Made by a program: the position numbers and the translations under genes. Positions 1-12,111 of a DNA stretch of 64,000 nt are shown one piece after another; within the stretch, counting starts at the first letter, position 1, and the number at the start of each line of letters is the position of its first letter. The DNA is taken from assembly GCA_029990175.1 (NCBI GenBank), contig JARKIP010000010.1, positions 43,642,001 through 43,706,000 of the forward strand. Direction: 5' to 3'. The notes below the pieces were generated by a model, which saw only the letters and a program-made list of their open reading frames with translations, made no database searches and was not told the DNA's origin. This DNA is from Petunia secreta (lineage: Eukaryota; Streptophyta; Magnoliopsida; Solanales; Solanaceae).

Positions 1-445
1 TTGTGTGGGTAAAAATACGTCACTTATAAATACGGGAGTACAAGGACAGCTGGCGAGGATTAGGATTGCCTGCAAGTCAACGGGTGCTAAGGATATACAT
101 CTGCTCCGTTACACATGGCCGCTCATCAGGCATAGGCGCAGAACCAACGAGCGTAATCCTAGATGCCTTGTAATAATTAGACTCCTAGATAGGCTTTATT
201 TCGTGTCATTGCCACTTGTAATGGCCCAAATGCCATTAAGTAATTTACCATAAATAAGATTAGTGTAAACCTAAGCCTTTATATACCCATCTCCGCCATT
301 GTAACGGTTATCGAGATTCGACTAGAATCCACCTCTTATTCAAGGAATACAACTCTATTTTACTTGTTCTTCTTCAATATTCTATTATTGCATGTGACCC
401 AGTATCAATCTAATTACTTATTAAACAAGTTTTAGGCATAAATAG
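1..445 (+). mobile_element. Partial 5' LTR of a Tat-like Ty3/gypsy element
   Basis: This stretch ends just before a primer-binding-site-like motif (446-466) that is followed by gag, so it is read as the 3' part of a 5' LTR whose start lies outside the window. A TATA-like TTTATATACC sits near 275. No matching 3' LTR was found downstream, so the boundary rests only on the primer site and gag order. The short ORFs here look like chance. Confidence 0.4.
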
Positions 446-466
446 TTTGGTGCCCTTCGTGGGGCC
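446..466 (+). other. Primer-binding site of the Tat-like element
   Basis: TTTGGTGCCCTTCGTGGGG resembles the TGGCGCC..TGTGGG type of tRNA primer site seen in Tat/Athila-lineage plant retrotransposons, not the TGGTATCAGAGCC initiator-Met site used by the chromovirus later in the window. It lies between the LTR-like sequence and gag, as expected. Confidence 0.5.
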
Positions 467-500
467 CATACAATTCTTTATTATTCCTAAGAAAAAAATT

Positions 501-868
501 ATGTTGCAAGACAACGACCGGAATCCTGCGAAACACCACCCAGACGACAGACGGCGTAGCGAAGGATCCCAGCGATCCCGTTGGGCAAGAAGTTATTCCA
601 GCCAGAACTCGGTGGACCTGGAGGAAGAGGATGACCACAACGAGTCACAATCGCAGGAGGGAGCCCCTGCTCAAAGAGGAAGTCCAGATAGGGACAAAAA
701 CACGTTCAAAAAGGCGTTCGATAAACTCCTCAAAGCACAGCATCAGAAGTCGCTACAATAATTGCTATTTATGGCTGCCACGCTATCTAAGCGCCTGGAA
801 GAGGTGTTCACGATCACCACCACGACCAGAATCCTCTCGAGGATCGAGACCCTTAGGAAATACCTAAA
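501..868 (+). pseudogene. gag N-terminal part, Tat-lineage (broken)
   Basis: From ATG 501 a highly charged ORF (Arg/Ser/Glu/Asp-rich, with a K-N-T-F-K-K-A-F-D-K segment) runs to a stop at 759-761. A shifted frame then continues with a recognisable gag-like sequence (AATLSKRLEEVFTITTTTR) up to about 868. There a solo LTR has been inserted and gag resumes near 3544. I read it as the leader of a Ty3/gypsy Gag polyprotein. The assignment depends mainly on the better conserved half downstream of the LTR. It is clearly inactive, with a stop, a frameshift and an insertion. Confidence 0.45.
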
Positions 869-3543
869 ATGATTATGGCTAGTTGTTTCGGGAGTTTAGG
901 ACTCCGATTGGTTTTCCAACAGCCTTAAAGGCTCTATAAGGTCCATTAGAACTTGTCTATAAAATTTGAGCTCAATTGAACCTCGTTTGATAGGTATTGA
1001 AAGATAAATTTATTTCTGGGTGTCGGTAACATCGAAAAGAGGTTTATGAGCTCAATTTGAGTAAATGAGATTCGATTCGAAATGAAATTTGGTAGTGTTG
1101 TTAGGTTCTTATGGTCATATCTGATCTATGCAAATTTTTGGAGGTGAATTCCAGGGTCATTCAGATAGCTTTTGCTAAAACTCCGGAAGCTAAGAAATTG
1201 ACCTCTTCTCGTGGGACCCTTATCTTAGGTTTCAGAGATCCGAATTAAAATCTCTCTTCGAAAGCATGTCACACAAGTGTGGTATGACTTGTATGGAAAA
1301 TTTAGGGTCATTATGAGCTTCGTTGGGCGCTGTTCGGATCCAAAATGCAGCACCAGCAAGTGTTGGTGCATTTCCTGTTCACATACTGCGATCACGCCAG
1401 TCCATGCGCGATAGCGCTATGTTTTGGTTGTTACCTTGTGCGACCGCGTGCTGGCCTAAGGCGCGATCGCTCTTCCTTGTCCGAATGCACTGCACTTGTC
1501 GATATAAAAGAGCCTTGGTCGGCTCATATTGTTTCCAACTCATTTCTAATCAGCCCTAAGTTGGTTGGGGAGATTCTTGGGTACCAAATCATGTGAATTC
1601 GTCAGATATCATCTTTAGATATTCCCTTTTGCATTAATCCATGATTTTGGAGTTTGAATCTTTGAATTTAGCTTGGGGAAGAAGAGAGTTAGAACCCTAA
1701 CTTAGTTAATTGGTGAATTCATGTGAGACGAACCCGAAAATGTAACCTAATAGTATTTTTGGATTCATGAAACTATAGGAAGTCCGGAAATGTATGATTT
1801 TTTGGCTCTTGGCTAAGCCCGACCTAGGGGCATTTTTATAATTTTCTTTTATCTCTGGCTAATAGCTAAATATTCAGTTCGTGAGCGCTTATATTATGTG
1901 GTCTGTCTTCTTTGGCCTAGCGGAAGGTAGTTTCAAGAGGCGTCAAGAAGGAAAAGAGCTCGTTCAATAATCAATTCGGCCCGAGACTAAAGCTAAGTTG
2001 TTTAATCATGTTTTTTGACGACCTTTGGCCTTTATGGATGTTATACACATGTATTCTACACGTGCTTAGCTGCCGATAAAGCGCACTTATTATGTTGGAG
2101 TTCTGTATTCAATTGTTTATTATGTTGTTAAGTATTGTTCGATATTTTAATGTGTAATTAGGAGTATGTACTTCAGCTGGTGAGCGTGACATGTTATGTT
2201 TGCCTGGTATGTGTATTAGAGTGATGTATTTATTGCCCAGTTAAGGATAAAATAGTTATGTTCGCTATGAATGTCAATTGAGGATAAGCCCAATATTATG
2301 AATAGAACACAGAGCTTTAGAATGGCTAATATATACCGACTGATTAATTGTTTGTTGTTTTGTGATATGCACAGTATATTGGACTCGGTGTTGAGCCAAG
2401 AATAAAAGATCTTGTTGGAAATATGGATACGAACTGTAGGCTATGACGTGCAGACTCTATTTTGAGGACAAAAATTCTAGTATGGGTAAGAATACTTGCA
2501 GTTGAACTTCAAGCTTAGCATTGAATTAATAATGTAAGTTCGATTTTGATTATCAGTATAAAATGGGAAATAGAAGTATTTTGTTAGGTTAGGAATTCTT
2601 ATAGGGTCACAAAGCTTATACACTGTATGATAGTCCGAACTGTGTGGCATTACATATCATATCCTCATGGATGAGCATTGGTATGTGAGCAAGAGTATTT
2701 CGCCCCAGGAGCAGGAGTATTTGCTCAGATTGTATATTATACCGCCAGACTTGATAAGTGTCCAGAGCCAGGACAGGTTTATATTGAGTTATATATCTCA
2801 CAGTGGCAATGAGAGTTCCACACCGATGAAGGTTATCAGACATTTGGGCACATGTGACCCCATTGCATCACACTGCATTTATCCTATTTCATTGCATTGG
2901 CTGCTGAATATTGCATGACTGTTTGCATTATGTTTTTCGGTTGCGATATATACTTATGGTAGTTGATTTGTTTCGGTTGTTTATATGTTTCTGGCTATCT
3001 TATGTTTTTTGTTGTTTATATGCCTCTAGTTGTTATCAACTCTTCTCTTTTCCTTGGCTAGCTCATTTGTACCTTCATATGGCTAGTCAGCCCCCACTTA
3101 TTGAGTCCTTTCTACTCACCCTTGTTTGTTTCTTGTTGTTGTCTTTTCATTTCGGCAGGTTTCACTCTAGGATAGAGTTCGTTGTTCGATTGAAGAGCGG
3201 AGAAGAATTCAGTTGTCAAGGTGAGCCAAATTTGTCCAGAATGGCCACCAGTGCTAGTTTAGTTTCAATAGTCTAGTTTTGCTCTCTTTGGAAGGTGTAT
3301 GTATTCTTTGTACTCTTAGATGTCTAGCCTGGGTAGACCTAAACCTAGTGCATTAGGTAGCCAGCTATAATTTGTCATGTACAGCTTATATATATCAATT
3401 TGTTTATGCTTATCTAGGTCTCGTTCTTATTTACGAGTTGGTTTTATATCATTTTTCTAACTCGGTTGGAAAGGATTTGCCCGACGGGTCTAGGGGAGGA
3501 TGTCGGGTGCCTGCACGGCCTAACCGGAAATCCAGGTCATAAT
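866..3543 (+). mobile_element. Solo LTR (array-family gypsy), inserted in gag
   Basis: About 2.68 kb with no coding sequence. Its start (GTTTCGGGAGTTTAGGACTC near 884) and its end (CCCGACGGGTCTAGGGGAGG near 3480) match, in opposite orientation, the two ends of the three LTRs at 35387-49517. The stretch around 3300-3400 also matches those LTRs. No internal domain and no second LTR adjoin it, so it is a solo LTR, plus orientation, splitting the Tat-like gag. It is more divergent than the array copies. Boundaries are good to a few bases only, and no clean 5-bp target duplication could be fixed. The small ORFs inside are not genes. Confidence 0.7.
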
Positions 3544-4613
3544 AATATCCCGACATCAATGGCACGACAAATAAACATGAACTCAGCCCCAAGAAGCTCT
3601 GATGCAACTGATGTTTCAGCATCTGGAAAATCTCTTCTCGTGCAAGCAATACGTCAAGAAATAATGGAAACTAGTGAACGAATGAATCAAATACTTGGCG
3701 CTGCGCTCATAATAACAAAAGTGGATGAAGACAAGTTCTCTCAACAGCCTTACAAGACCAGCGCTGCACCACTGATAATTCCTAAGACTTTCCGCATGCG
3801 TGACATACGAAAGTATGATGGCACTATGGACCTTAAGGACCATCTGTCTGCCTACGTCACGGCAGTCAAAAGCAATTATCTGAACAGAAAAGAGATCTAG
3901 TTGGCGCTGGTGAAGAAATTTGACTCTACTTTGTCTAAAGGGGCCCAATCTTGGTACACTCAGCTATCTGAGGCTCCATAGGGTCCTATACACAGATGCA
4001 AGACCAGTTCATAAAGGTGTACTATGGTGCCTAAAAGCGCAAGAAGAGAATGGAAGACATCTTCGAGATCAAGCAGAAGAAGGGCGAGTTGCTGAAAGAT
4101 TACTTGAAAAGGTTCCAGAAGAAGCATATGACACTCCCACATATGCCAGATAATATAGCAACTATGGCTTTTGCCAAAAGCTTGAACACCAGAAGTTCAT
4201 CAGCCATGCGAGAACTTCAGAGAAGCCTACAGGAGCACCAGGCAAAAATATGGAGTGCGTTGCACAACCGATACAATCACAAGCTCAAGATTGACTCATA
4301 TGTCGTCAGAATATCTGAGGAAAGCAGCAGAAGGAGTCACAAGTGTGACTCAACTGAGGATCTTTGGACGGAAGACATGGGGAGGAAGAGTAGGAGAGAC
4401 TTCCGAGCGGACACACTGAAGCTGATGAATAGGCACGAAGATGCCCGAAAGATGACTTCTTACAATCATAAAGGCTCTGCATACACTGGTAGGGTGCCTG
4501 ACAGGTTCGAAAACCTTGGCTTATGCATAAACGCGATCAAATTCATCAAAGACTATCTAAATAATATAAGTCTGTCTTTTCAAGTACATGAGAGCAGACC
4601 CAGGGAGAAATGA
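3544..4613 (+). pseudogene. gag core, Tat-lineage Ty3/gypsy (broken)
   Basis: After the solo LTR a Gag-type protein resumes: an N-terminal segment from ATG 3559, then the typical core start (KTFRMRDIRKYDGTMDLKDH, about 3786-3845), a stop at 3898-3900, a shifted segment containing KFDSTLSKGAQSWYTQL, and a final long frame from 4050 with IKQKKGELLKDYLKRFQKKH, followed by ARG/LYS-rich sequence. This order matches the retrotransposon gag domain of Tat-lineage elements. At least three frame breaks make it a pseudogene. It would have formed the nucleocapsid of virus-like particles in the cytoplasm. Confidence 0.75.
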
Positions 4614-4673
4614 TGCTAACATATACTGCGAGATTCATAGAGACCACTTCAACGACGCTGCTAATTGTAGGGC

Positions 4674-5280
4674 TTGATATTAGAAGTGGAGAACGTTCTT
4701 ATCAAGGGGAACTTGAAAGAATTATTAACAGATAAAGGGAAACAGACTTATGCAAGGAATAGAGATGCGGATGGACCCCCTGGAGTTAGAGGAAGCAAAG
4801 AGGTCCATCAACGTGGTAATAGGAGGACACAATATCTCAGATGGTATGAGAAGTTAGGTTATGGTGAGCGAAGCTAACGAAGAAGGAGATGAGATGGCGT
4901 ATGATGGCATGATTTTCTTTGAAGATGGGGATCTCAACGACTTTGTCTTCCCACATCATGATGCTTTGGTTGTCACCCTGAGAATCGGAGATACAGATGT
5001 GAAGCAAATCTTAGTTGATACTGACAGTGTTGTAAAACTCCTCAAGTAGGGAGTTATGCAGGGCATGAGAATTACGAACCAGATAGTCCCAAGCTTATAC
5101 ACGCTGTCGAGTTTTAACAACTCGAGCAAGAGGTTGGTTAGGGAGATTACCCTGCCAGTCAACATGTCTGGGGTAACCAACACAACATCTTTTCAAGTTA
5201 TGAGAGGTAACATTACATACCTTGGATACACGAGATGCGTGCAATACCATCAATGCTGCACCAGAAGCTAAAATATCCAA
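4674..5280 (+). pseudogene. Aspartic protease remnant of the Tat-like element
   Basis: The frame at 4861-5049 reads HHDALVVTLRIGDTDVKQIL followed by VDTDSVVKLL. This is the gypsy protease region in which the catalytic D-T/S-G has become D-T-D. After a stop (5047-5049) the same protein continues (REITLPVNMSGVTNTTSFQV, about 5140-5200). Just before it, 4674-4877 holds the gag-protease linker. Nothing resembling reverse transcriptase, RNase H or integrase follows before 5450, so the rest of pol has been lost. Confidence 0.65.
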
Positions 5281-5900
5281 CTAAATGGGGGATAAAAAAA
5301 GATCTAGCGAGAGCAACATACCTCGAGGGAATGCTACACAACAGCTATTCTAGGAGCAGCCGAAGTAGAAGAATAAGAGGGGCTAAGCAGCACCCTAGGC
5401 GTCAGTATCCGAGTTTTTCATTATAAAGACTCGGATAATCAAAAGTGGGTGGGGGGAGGAGGATAGAAAAGCTAGCAATTTTGGACATGACATTTTGTAG
5501 TTTTTGATCTTATTTAGTCTTGTTTCTCGCCTTTTATTTTTCTCAATGACTTTACGTCCTTTTCAAGATATTACTAGGGCCCGACACCCCTTCTTCATAT
5601 CTAGACCCTGAGTCCTCATTTTATTAAAAAATGCTATTTTGACTTAGTATGTTTAACAATTAGCTAAATCATCTCTAAATTAGCCCTGGGCCATATCATA
5701 AGTCGGAAGGACGTCACCATCATAGCTAGGTTTACATTCTTCAGCATCGGAGATGAGCTAGCCATATGCAACAACAACTACGCTTGCATTTTCGGATATC
5801 GACCACTAAGTTAAGATCAGGAATATCTCGAATTTGTTGAGCGGCAGCCAGCCCTAACAGTTATGATCGTACGGTCAAGCATGACCTTATGTTTCTCTGC
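5281..5900. other. Non-coding stretch after the protease
   Basis: No protein is recognisable. A purine run (AAAGTGGGTGGGGGGAGGAGG, broken by two T residues) at about 5441-5464 resembles a polypurine tract, but it is not followed by an LTR here, so it may instead mark where pol was deleted. The remainder is AT-rich. Confidence 0.4.
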
Positions 5901-7760
5901 CTCGGAGTAAAGACGGTTGCAAAGGAAATCACGAGCTTTCTCAAGAAGCTCAATCGTGGACCCAATCCGGTCATTGTCGTCATACAGGTGCTGGGCGGCC
6001 CCTCAAAGCTCAAGTGCCGCTTGCTCAGCCAAAGTCACCTTCTCCTTAGAAGAAGAGATGCGTTGGTCTAGGCTTGTCAGCGAGGCTCTGAGACGAGCAA
6101 TCTTGGCCCTAGACATGGCCTTAGTAACCTCTTTATCCTTGATGTAACTCTCTAGGGCACTGACTTTCTCCCTATGCTTCCGCAATATGTCATCAGTTAA
6201 CTTCTCTAGCCCATCCTTATGGATCATGTTTTGCCAGCTTTTGAGCTCCAAGGCTTTATTTGGACCCTCCATCCAATTGGCCTCTTTCATCAGGGGTCAC
6301 AGACTCTCCACAGTGGCTTTCAAAATATCATTCTCTTCTTGAAGGCGCCTCTTTGTCTCCCCATAATGGTCAAATCAATGAAGAGCTTCCAAAGAAACGA
6401 CTAGTCCCTGAGAAAAGCCAAGAAACAAAGTTAGCAAGTAATACACAGAAGGCCGAGGTTGGCTAGAAAAGTAGGAAAGGTCAGAATATAGGCTTACCAT
6501 CATATAGAAATCAGCGAGGCTTACCACCAGCCCTTGGGGATCAAGATCTTTGAAGCTCTGCTACTTAGATGGTCTAGCCAGGTCCTTAGGATCGTCGACA
6601 ACAATGCCGGGATACTCATACACATTCATCTCATCGTGAATAGATAGTACAATCTTGCGACTATCCTCACACACAACTCTCTTAGTTGCGGCAGTGCCTC
6701 TGTCTACTCTGCAGCCTCACGTTAAAAACTGAAGTGTTGCACCCGACAACTTCGTTCTCGGGACGATGTCTAAATAGGGAGTTGGGCAGGATAGGAGCTT
6801 GATCTTTTAGAACAAACAGTAAAACAACAAAGGATGGAGCAGAGTAAATGTTAATCTGTAAGAGACGAAGTCTGAAGTACGAAATGGTTACGAAGAAAAC
6901 GTGACCAACCTGAATGAAGAGTAAGAGTGTCAACTTTGGCAACATCATCTTCCCTTTCAGCCTCAAAACTCACTTTGATCACATGCCACCGTCGCTGTGA
7001 TGCAAGGGCAAATGAAGGGGTAACTGCGGGGTTGGAAAAAGCAGCCGTCAAATGAGTTCTAAGCGTGCAACTCGGCCCGCCAGGGGAGGGGACTAGATTA
7101 GTCCGTGAAGCAGGGGTAGAAGCGACAGAAGTAGTGCCTGAAGGCCTGACAGTTCTTCTCCTTTTAGAGGACCGCGAGCTTCCGGCTTTCTCAGTAATCC
7201 TATCAGCGGCCTAATAGGTCAACCATGTCCTCCACTAACAGCTCAACAATATGAATTTCTAATAGATCGGGCAATGCATCATCACGGGGAAAGAGGCCTT
7301 AAAAGCAGAAGGCCATTAGACAAAGTAAGAAAGGAAAAAAATCATCATAAAAGAGCAAAGTATATCGTGATTTCTCGCTCGCCGCTATCGTATGGCAGCA
7401 AAGGCCATGAATTTCCTTATTTTCAAGAGGTTGGAATAAAGAAGCCTCCTGACCTACTCTACCATATCGTCACAAGAATAGGGGGACTTGGTCACACGGA
7501 GCACTACAAGGATAAAAAAAGGATTAACCGATAACGGAGCTTATCGATAAGTTCAAATAAAGAGCAAGATTACAAAGACAACTTACGCTTACTATTAAAG
7601 ATCTTAGGGAATGGAAGGGCCGAGACCAAGTTAAAAGTTCGAAGGGCAACATAGCGGAAGCACCCTCCGCTGTCACCAGCATCTTCGCTATCAGAAATGA
7701 TAGATTTCCCCCGCCTTTTGAAAGGCTTATCTTCCGGGATGTTTCTGCCATACTAGTGGC
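5901..7760 (-). pseudogene. Antisense coiled-coil ORF of the Tat-like element
   Basis: On the strand opposite to gag, fragments of a protein rich in Lys, Glu and Leu are seen. The clearest is 6003-6290 (95 residues, with heptad-like LRASLTSLDQRISSSKEKVT), followed past a stop by ARDFLCNRLYSEAEKHKVML. Weaker minus-strand frames lie at 6682-7051 and 7524-7751. Antisense extra ORFs downstream of pol are known from Tat-lineage elements, and the intact-looking case at 11124-13916 also ends in a coiled coil. I infer a decayed antisense ORF. Exons and ends cannot be set. Confidence 0.4.
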
Positions 7761-7960
7761 TTCTTTGACAATGTCGGGTTAATGATCCACTGCTTGGCTT
7801 TGCTGCTTAGCTGACAAGAGGATTTAGCCTTACGCCATCAGCAGGCTATGGAGTCACCAAGCTCCATATCTGCTAGTGGCTCAAGGTTATCCTCTCTTTC
7901 AGTTGGCTCAGATGAATTGTTCGAGCGACATCTCTCTGGCCGCTCCAAACAAGAACTAAG

Positions 7961-8663
7961 GAGAGCTGGCGAAGTGTTTAGGGCTATTCACTTATTTGGG
8001 CAAAATATATTTGTGTAACTACAGTGTGACAAATGTTCGATTCTTTGGGTAACTGAATTATAGATACGGTGAAACCGAGAACCAAACCGAATACTGAATT
8101 ACATGGACAAGACTACCGAATACCGAACCGTTTAATCGAAGTACAGAAACCGAAATACCAAACTAGTTCAGTTTAGTTCGATTTTACCCACTCATACTCT
8201 ATTTGATAGGATTGGGCTATATTTTTTTAGAGCCCATTTTCAACTTAAGTAAGTCCGTCGGCGTTGAGGCTTAATTGAGGTTGGGTTAAGCAAGTCCAAG
8301 GGCCAAACAAAAAAAATTGTTTAATTCAAAAATTATAAAGTTAAAAGTATAAAGGGAGAAGTGCAGGGTTAGCTACTCCTACTCCTTAGTGCAAGTAATT
8401 AGGGTATCGTCAATAATTATTTGTCCTGATATTTTCAACTGAAAATCTTAATTTTAGGACACAATGTCCTGAAGTTGTGAACTAGAAAAAAAAATAAAAT
8501 TTCATGACATAGTGGCTAAAAATAAAAAATGCAGCACATATAATGGCTTATTGGTGTGATTTCCATTGAAAACATGAGAAGGATCCCAAGGTCTAGTTAG
8601 TGAGCCCATCAGACTTATAAGCCCCAAGTCTTAAAAACAAGGGAAAGAAACACCATTGGAATA
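7961..8663. other. AT-rich stretch without a gene
   Basis: No coding sequence is seen. A region at about 8070-8200 is built of degenerate ACCGAA/ACCGAATACCGAA words, a low-complexity pattern often found in plant DNA-transposon derivatives. I could not find matching ends. Confidence 0.3.
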
Positions 8664-9129
8664 CGTAAAAATTTGGCTCCGTAGCCTGTTTGCACCGCGC
8701 TAAATGTAAACTAGCCAGCAGTGTAAAATTCTTTAAAGACTAGCCAGATATGAAAAAATCCTGATAGTTTATACTGGGATTTGTGAACAAAATTTCAAAT
8801 CCCCAGTATTTTATACTGAGATCACTTAAATATGAATTCAGTAAAAATACTGGGATTTGGAACATGTTAGTTTAAAGTTTCAGTAATTTATACTGGGACT
8901 TTTAATATGAATCTCTGAGATTTTTCTCAAACTTTGAACAAAACTCCAGATTTGTTTACTGGAGTTTATTTCAAAGTCTCAGATGTTTGTACTGTGGCTA
9001 GTCTGGGTGTTGTTTAACACAAGCGGCTGTAAGTGTGCGGAAATAATTTAGCTATTTCTCAATTAATTTTACAACAGTGGATAAAATTCACTTAAGATGT
9101 CCAAAACTGTCTAGTTATCATTTTCACTT
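8664..9129. repeat. Fold-back repeat, copy 1
   Basis: About 465 bp starting CGTAAAAATTTGGCTCC and ending near TGTCTAGTTATCA. It shares its beginning (AGCCTGTTTGCACC), middle (ATACTGGGA words in both orientations) and end (ATTTACAACAGTGGATA-like block, then TGTCCAAAA) with the next repeat. It looks like a non-coding MITE-type element, but no terminal duplication was established. Confidence 0.55.
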
Positions 9130-9154
9130 GGCAGACCACTATGTTGTCTTTCTT

Positions 9155-9632
9155 CGTAAAAATTTAGTCCCGCAGCCTGTTTGCACCCTGCTAATTGAAT
9201 ACTAGCTACCGGCACAAAACTGTTTGAAAACTAGCCAGTTTTGGACAAGTCCCAGTATTTTATACTGGGACTTAGAACTAACATGTTCAAAGTGCCATTA
9301 TTTTATACTGAAATCACTTAAATACTAATCCCAGTATAAAATACTGGGACTTTGAACATGTTAGTTCAAAGTTCCAGTATAAAATATTGGGACTTTATAT
9401 ATAAAGCTCCAGATACTCTGAACATGAATCACAGTATAAAATAATGGGACTTTGAATATGTTAGTTCAAAGTCCCAGTATAAAATAGTGAGACTATTGAG
9501 GAGTGTTTGCCAACGCTAAAGGAGTATAAGTGTGCGCACAAATTTTTTGCTATTTGTCAATTAATTTTGAAACGGTGGATAGAACTCACTTTAGGTGTCC
9601 AAAATTGGCTAGTTATCAAAATTTCACTCTTT
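9155..9632. repeat. Fold-back repeat, copy 2, with perfect hairpins
   Basis: This is a second copy of the preceding repeat, same orientation, only about 25 bp away. It carries two perfect inverted repeats: 12-bp arms AAGTCCCAGTAT / ATACTGGGACTT around TTT (9247-9273), and 8-bp arms CCCAGTAT / ATACTGGG around AAA (9330-9348). Further CAGTATAAAATA words follow at 9430 and 9475. Confidence 0.6.
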
Positions 9633-9869
9633 CTTCTAGTTGGCCTCAAATTCATTTTAACAGAATGTAGGCACAAACACACACATGAATACACACAATT
9701 GAGTAAGGGAAAAAATAAAAGAAAAAAGGAAAATTAAGAGTGAAAATTAGCAACCAAAATCCTAAGATTATAGCTAGTGTGAATATCAACAGGGATATTT
9801 CACGGATTTGCACATATTAACAGCAAAATCTTCACCAAATCCGATTCAAAATTTCCTTTTCTTTGTAAT

Positions 9870-10578
9870 TGTTTAACCTAGATTCGATTTTAGGGCAATT
9901 AACAATTAAATTTGTATTTGCGGAGTCACGATCAATAGTTTAGATTAAGAGTTCAAATGATGAATTACGCTAATTGCTAGATTACTAATATATTCGTGAT
10001 TTCCAACAATGATGAATAACAATATGGAAATAAGATATAACTGGAAATAAATAGAATTAAAGCATTAATAGAATGAGTAGAAGTAACCGCGTTGGATCGC
10101 TTGATCCCGGTGAGAGTTCCCCGTTATTGATCGTACTAGGAGATTGGGGAGCAAAGTATTCAACGAATATAAGCAAAGAACAGTGTTTGAGCAAGAGTAA
10201 GAGAGAATATTATTATTGATGTTTTTGACAAGAAGTAAAGTTGTTCTACAATGGTTTAGGTCGAGTGCTATTTATTGGTCTGATAGGCGTCCATTGAGTT
10301 TTGTAACTGCTGGGCACGTATCCATTGGATGTGTAACCGCTGGATTGTAATAACTGCCTTTATGACCATTTATTGGGTAATCACACATGATCAGGTTAAT
10401 AATTGCTTGTTCAGATCGTGTTGACTGAGAAAGCGTTACATTGTTGCTCTAGGTCTGCTCGTGGTAACCACCTGGCTGGTTATCTGTCCGCTGGATGTCT
10501 GTTCGGATACACCTCTGTCCGTTCCACGTGGCAGACACGTGTCACCTTTTTAGACGATACTAGTTTTTATCCAATACA
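9870..10578 (-). repeat. 3' LTR (left copy) of the antisense-gene element
   Basis: 709 bp, TG...CA ends, paired with 15182-15890. The TATA sequence has decayed to CCAATAAATAG on the minus strand, unlike the right copy. Downstream in plus-strand terms, at 10579-10600, the minus strand reads AGTGCGGGGACTA, the likely polypurine tract for this LTR. Confidence 0.85.
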
Positions 10579-11016
10579 GATAGTCCCCGCACTTCTCGGG
10601 CAGAGTTTCTGCTCGAGGAGTGGATGTGAGTTTTGGCGGGGGTTTTTATTTTGCAAGATCCGATCTTTGTATGACGAAGCTAGGTGACGTATGAACCTTA
10701 TCAGATATGTGACAAATCCCCGTGTCGTGCGCATTAAATGCGCAATAAAAAAGTAATTGCAGCTGGCACACCTGCGCATCGGCAGTCTTCTTTGAAGTGA
10801 CTGCTGCGCGTCCCAAGGGTAAAAGTAATGATTTTAACCGCCTCAGTCACGTGCACACGTCGACTACTGATCGCAAGGTGACTGATACACTTCAGGGTAA
10901 TGATGATACTTTGAAAGTTGGTGAAACCTACTTATCCTTTGATGGTTGGATCTGATCGTGGTTTCTTTGATATCTCCATGTGTCTTGGGGGAACTTGATG
11001 GGCCGGATCTTCGCTC

Positions 11017-11029
11017 CTATAAATAGAGG
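11017..11029 (+). promoter_or_regulatory. TATA box of the antisense gene
   Basis: CTATAAATAGAGG lies 95 bp before ATG 11124, which is the first ATG downstream. The sequence between them is pyrimidine-rich and free of ATG, as expected for a plant 5' leader. A transcription start near 11050 is inferred from usual TATA spacing. Confidence 0.6.
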
Positions 11030-11811
11030 TTTGTTGAGTTTTCATTTTCTTCTTGCTAAATCTTTGAGAATTCTTTGAACATCTTTCAACTTTTCTTTCA
11101 AACTTCTCAATTCTTCTGGAATTATGTCTTCAAAAGCTAGGAGAAGCCAAAACATGGATGCAGCTGGCAGTTCTTCGGCAGCCACCCCCAGACCTAGGGC
11201 TACTCAGGCCACTGCTGCGGAGATCATCCCTAAGAAGTGGGGTGAACTGGAAAAGGATTGCAACATTAAGGCTTCCAACAATCATGGAGATATACGCATT
11301 TGGCCGACGTATAGGTTCAAATCTGGGATCACATCGGAGCTGATCCCACGGGTTAGAATAGATTGCAACTGGGACGAGAGTATCAACCTCTTGCCGGTTT
11401 CTGAAGAGGAGAACATTACTTCTCAGAGGCTGGGTGGACAGCTATGTGCACCTGCCCTTTTATAGTTGGATGTAGATTACCCCCTGCACCCTGTGCTCGA
11501 GAGGCTCTGCAGGGAATATTTACTCTGTCCGGGGCAGCTGTGCCCTAGTGTATATAGAATAGTTACACTCTTGGATTGGTTTGCGGCAGAAACCGACCAA
11601 GTTTTTGGATACAAACATTTTATTTCTTTGTATAGTATACAAATTTTTAAAGACGGTTTTGTAAACGCCAGGATGCGCGGGAGCAAGGGCTTGGTGCGCA
11701 GCTCCGAGGACACAAGCGACCGGGGTTGGTTACACCGGTATGTGTTCGTGCGTACTCAGGCTCTGACCTTTAATTCCAAGACTTTCCTTCCTGAGGTTTG
11801 GAACAAGAAGC

Positions 11812-11894
11812 GTAAGTCCCCGAGTTTTCTTTCGAGTTCTTTCGTGCTTCTTCTTATCTTTTTGTCTGCTTATCCCTTTGATTCCTTTTTGTAG
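11812..11894 (+). other. Intron 1 of the antisense gene
   Basis: 83 bp, donor GTAAGT after AAGAAGC, T-rich tail and acceptor TTTTTGTAG. Phase 1: the C left from exon 1 joins CC of exon 2, and an open frame (KRPYDGLISVDKLTAWVEA) continues. Confidence 0.6.
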
Positions 11895-12035
11895 CCGCCA
11901 AGCGACCCTACGACGGGCTCATATCAGTTGATAAGCTAACGGCGTGGGTTGAGGCAATTTTGCAGGAGTTTTCTCCTGAAAAGAGAGAATGGGCGTACTT
12001 TGCTGCGCAGAAGAATTTGACCGTGAAGACTCATG

Positions 12036-12111
12036 GTGAGAATTTTCTGTTGTTGTAGCCATTTCTTCCTCTTGTATTTTCTTCGTGTCTGGCCGTTCTG
12101 CCTTTTTGCAG
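12036..12111 (+). other. Intron 2 of the antisense gene
   Basis: 76 bp, donor GTGAGAA after ACTCATG, acceptor CTTTTTGCAG. Phase 1, and the frame of exon 3 (GLGTQGDFFPPPPQAVP) matches exactly. Confidence 0.6.

Noticed and set aside
5441..5464. Polypurine tract and 3' LTR start of the first Tat-like element
   Set aside because: The purine run is present but what follows does not match the 5' LTR at 1-445, and an antisense ORF should precede the 3' LTR.
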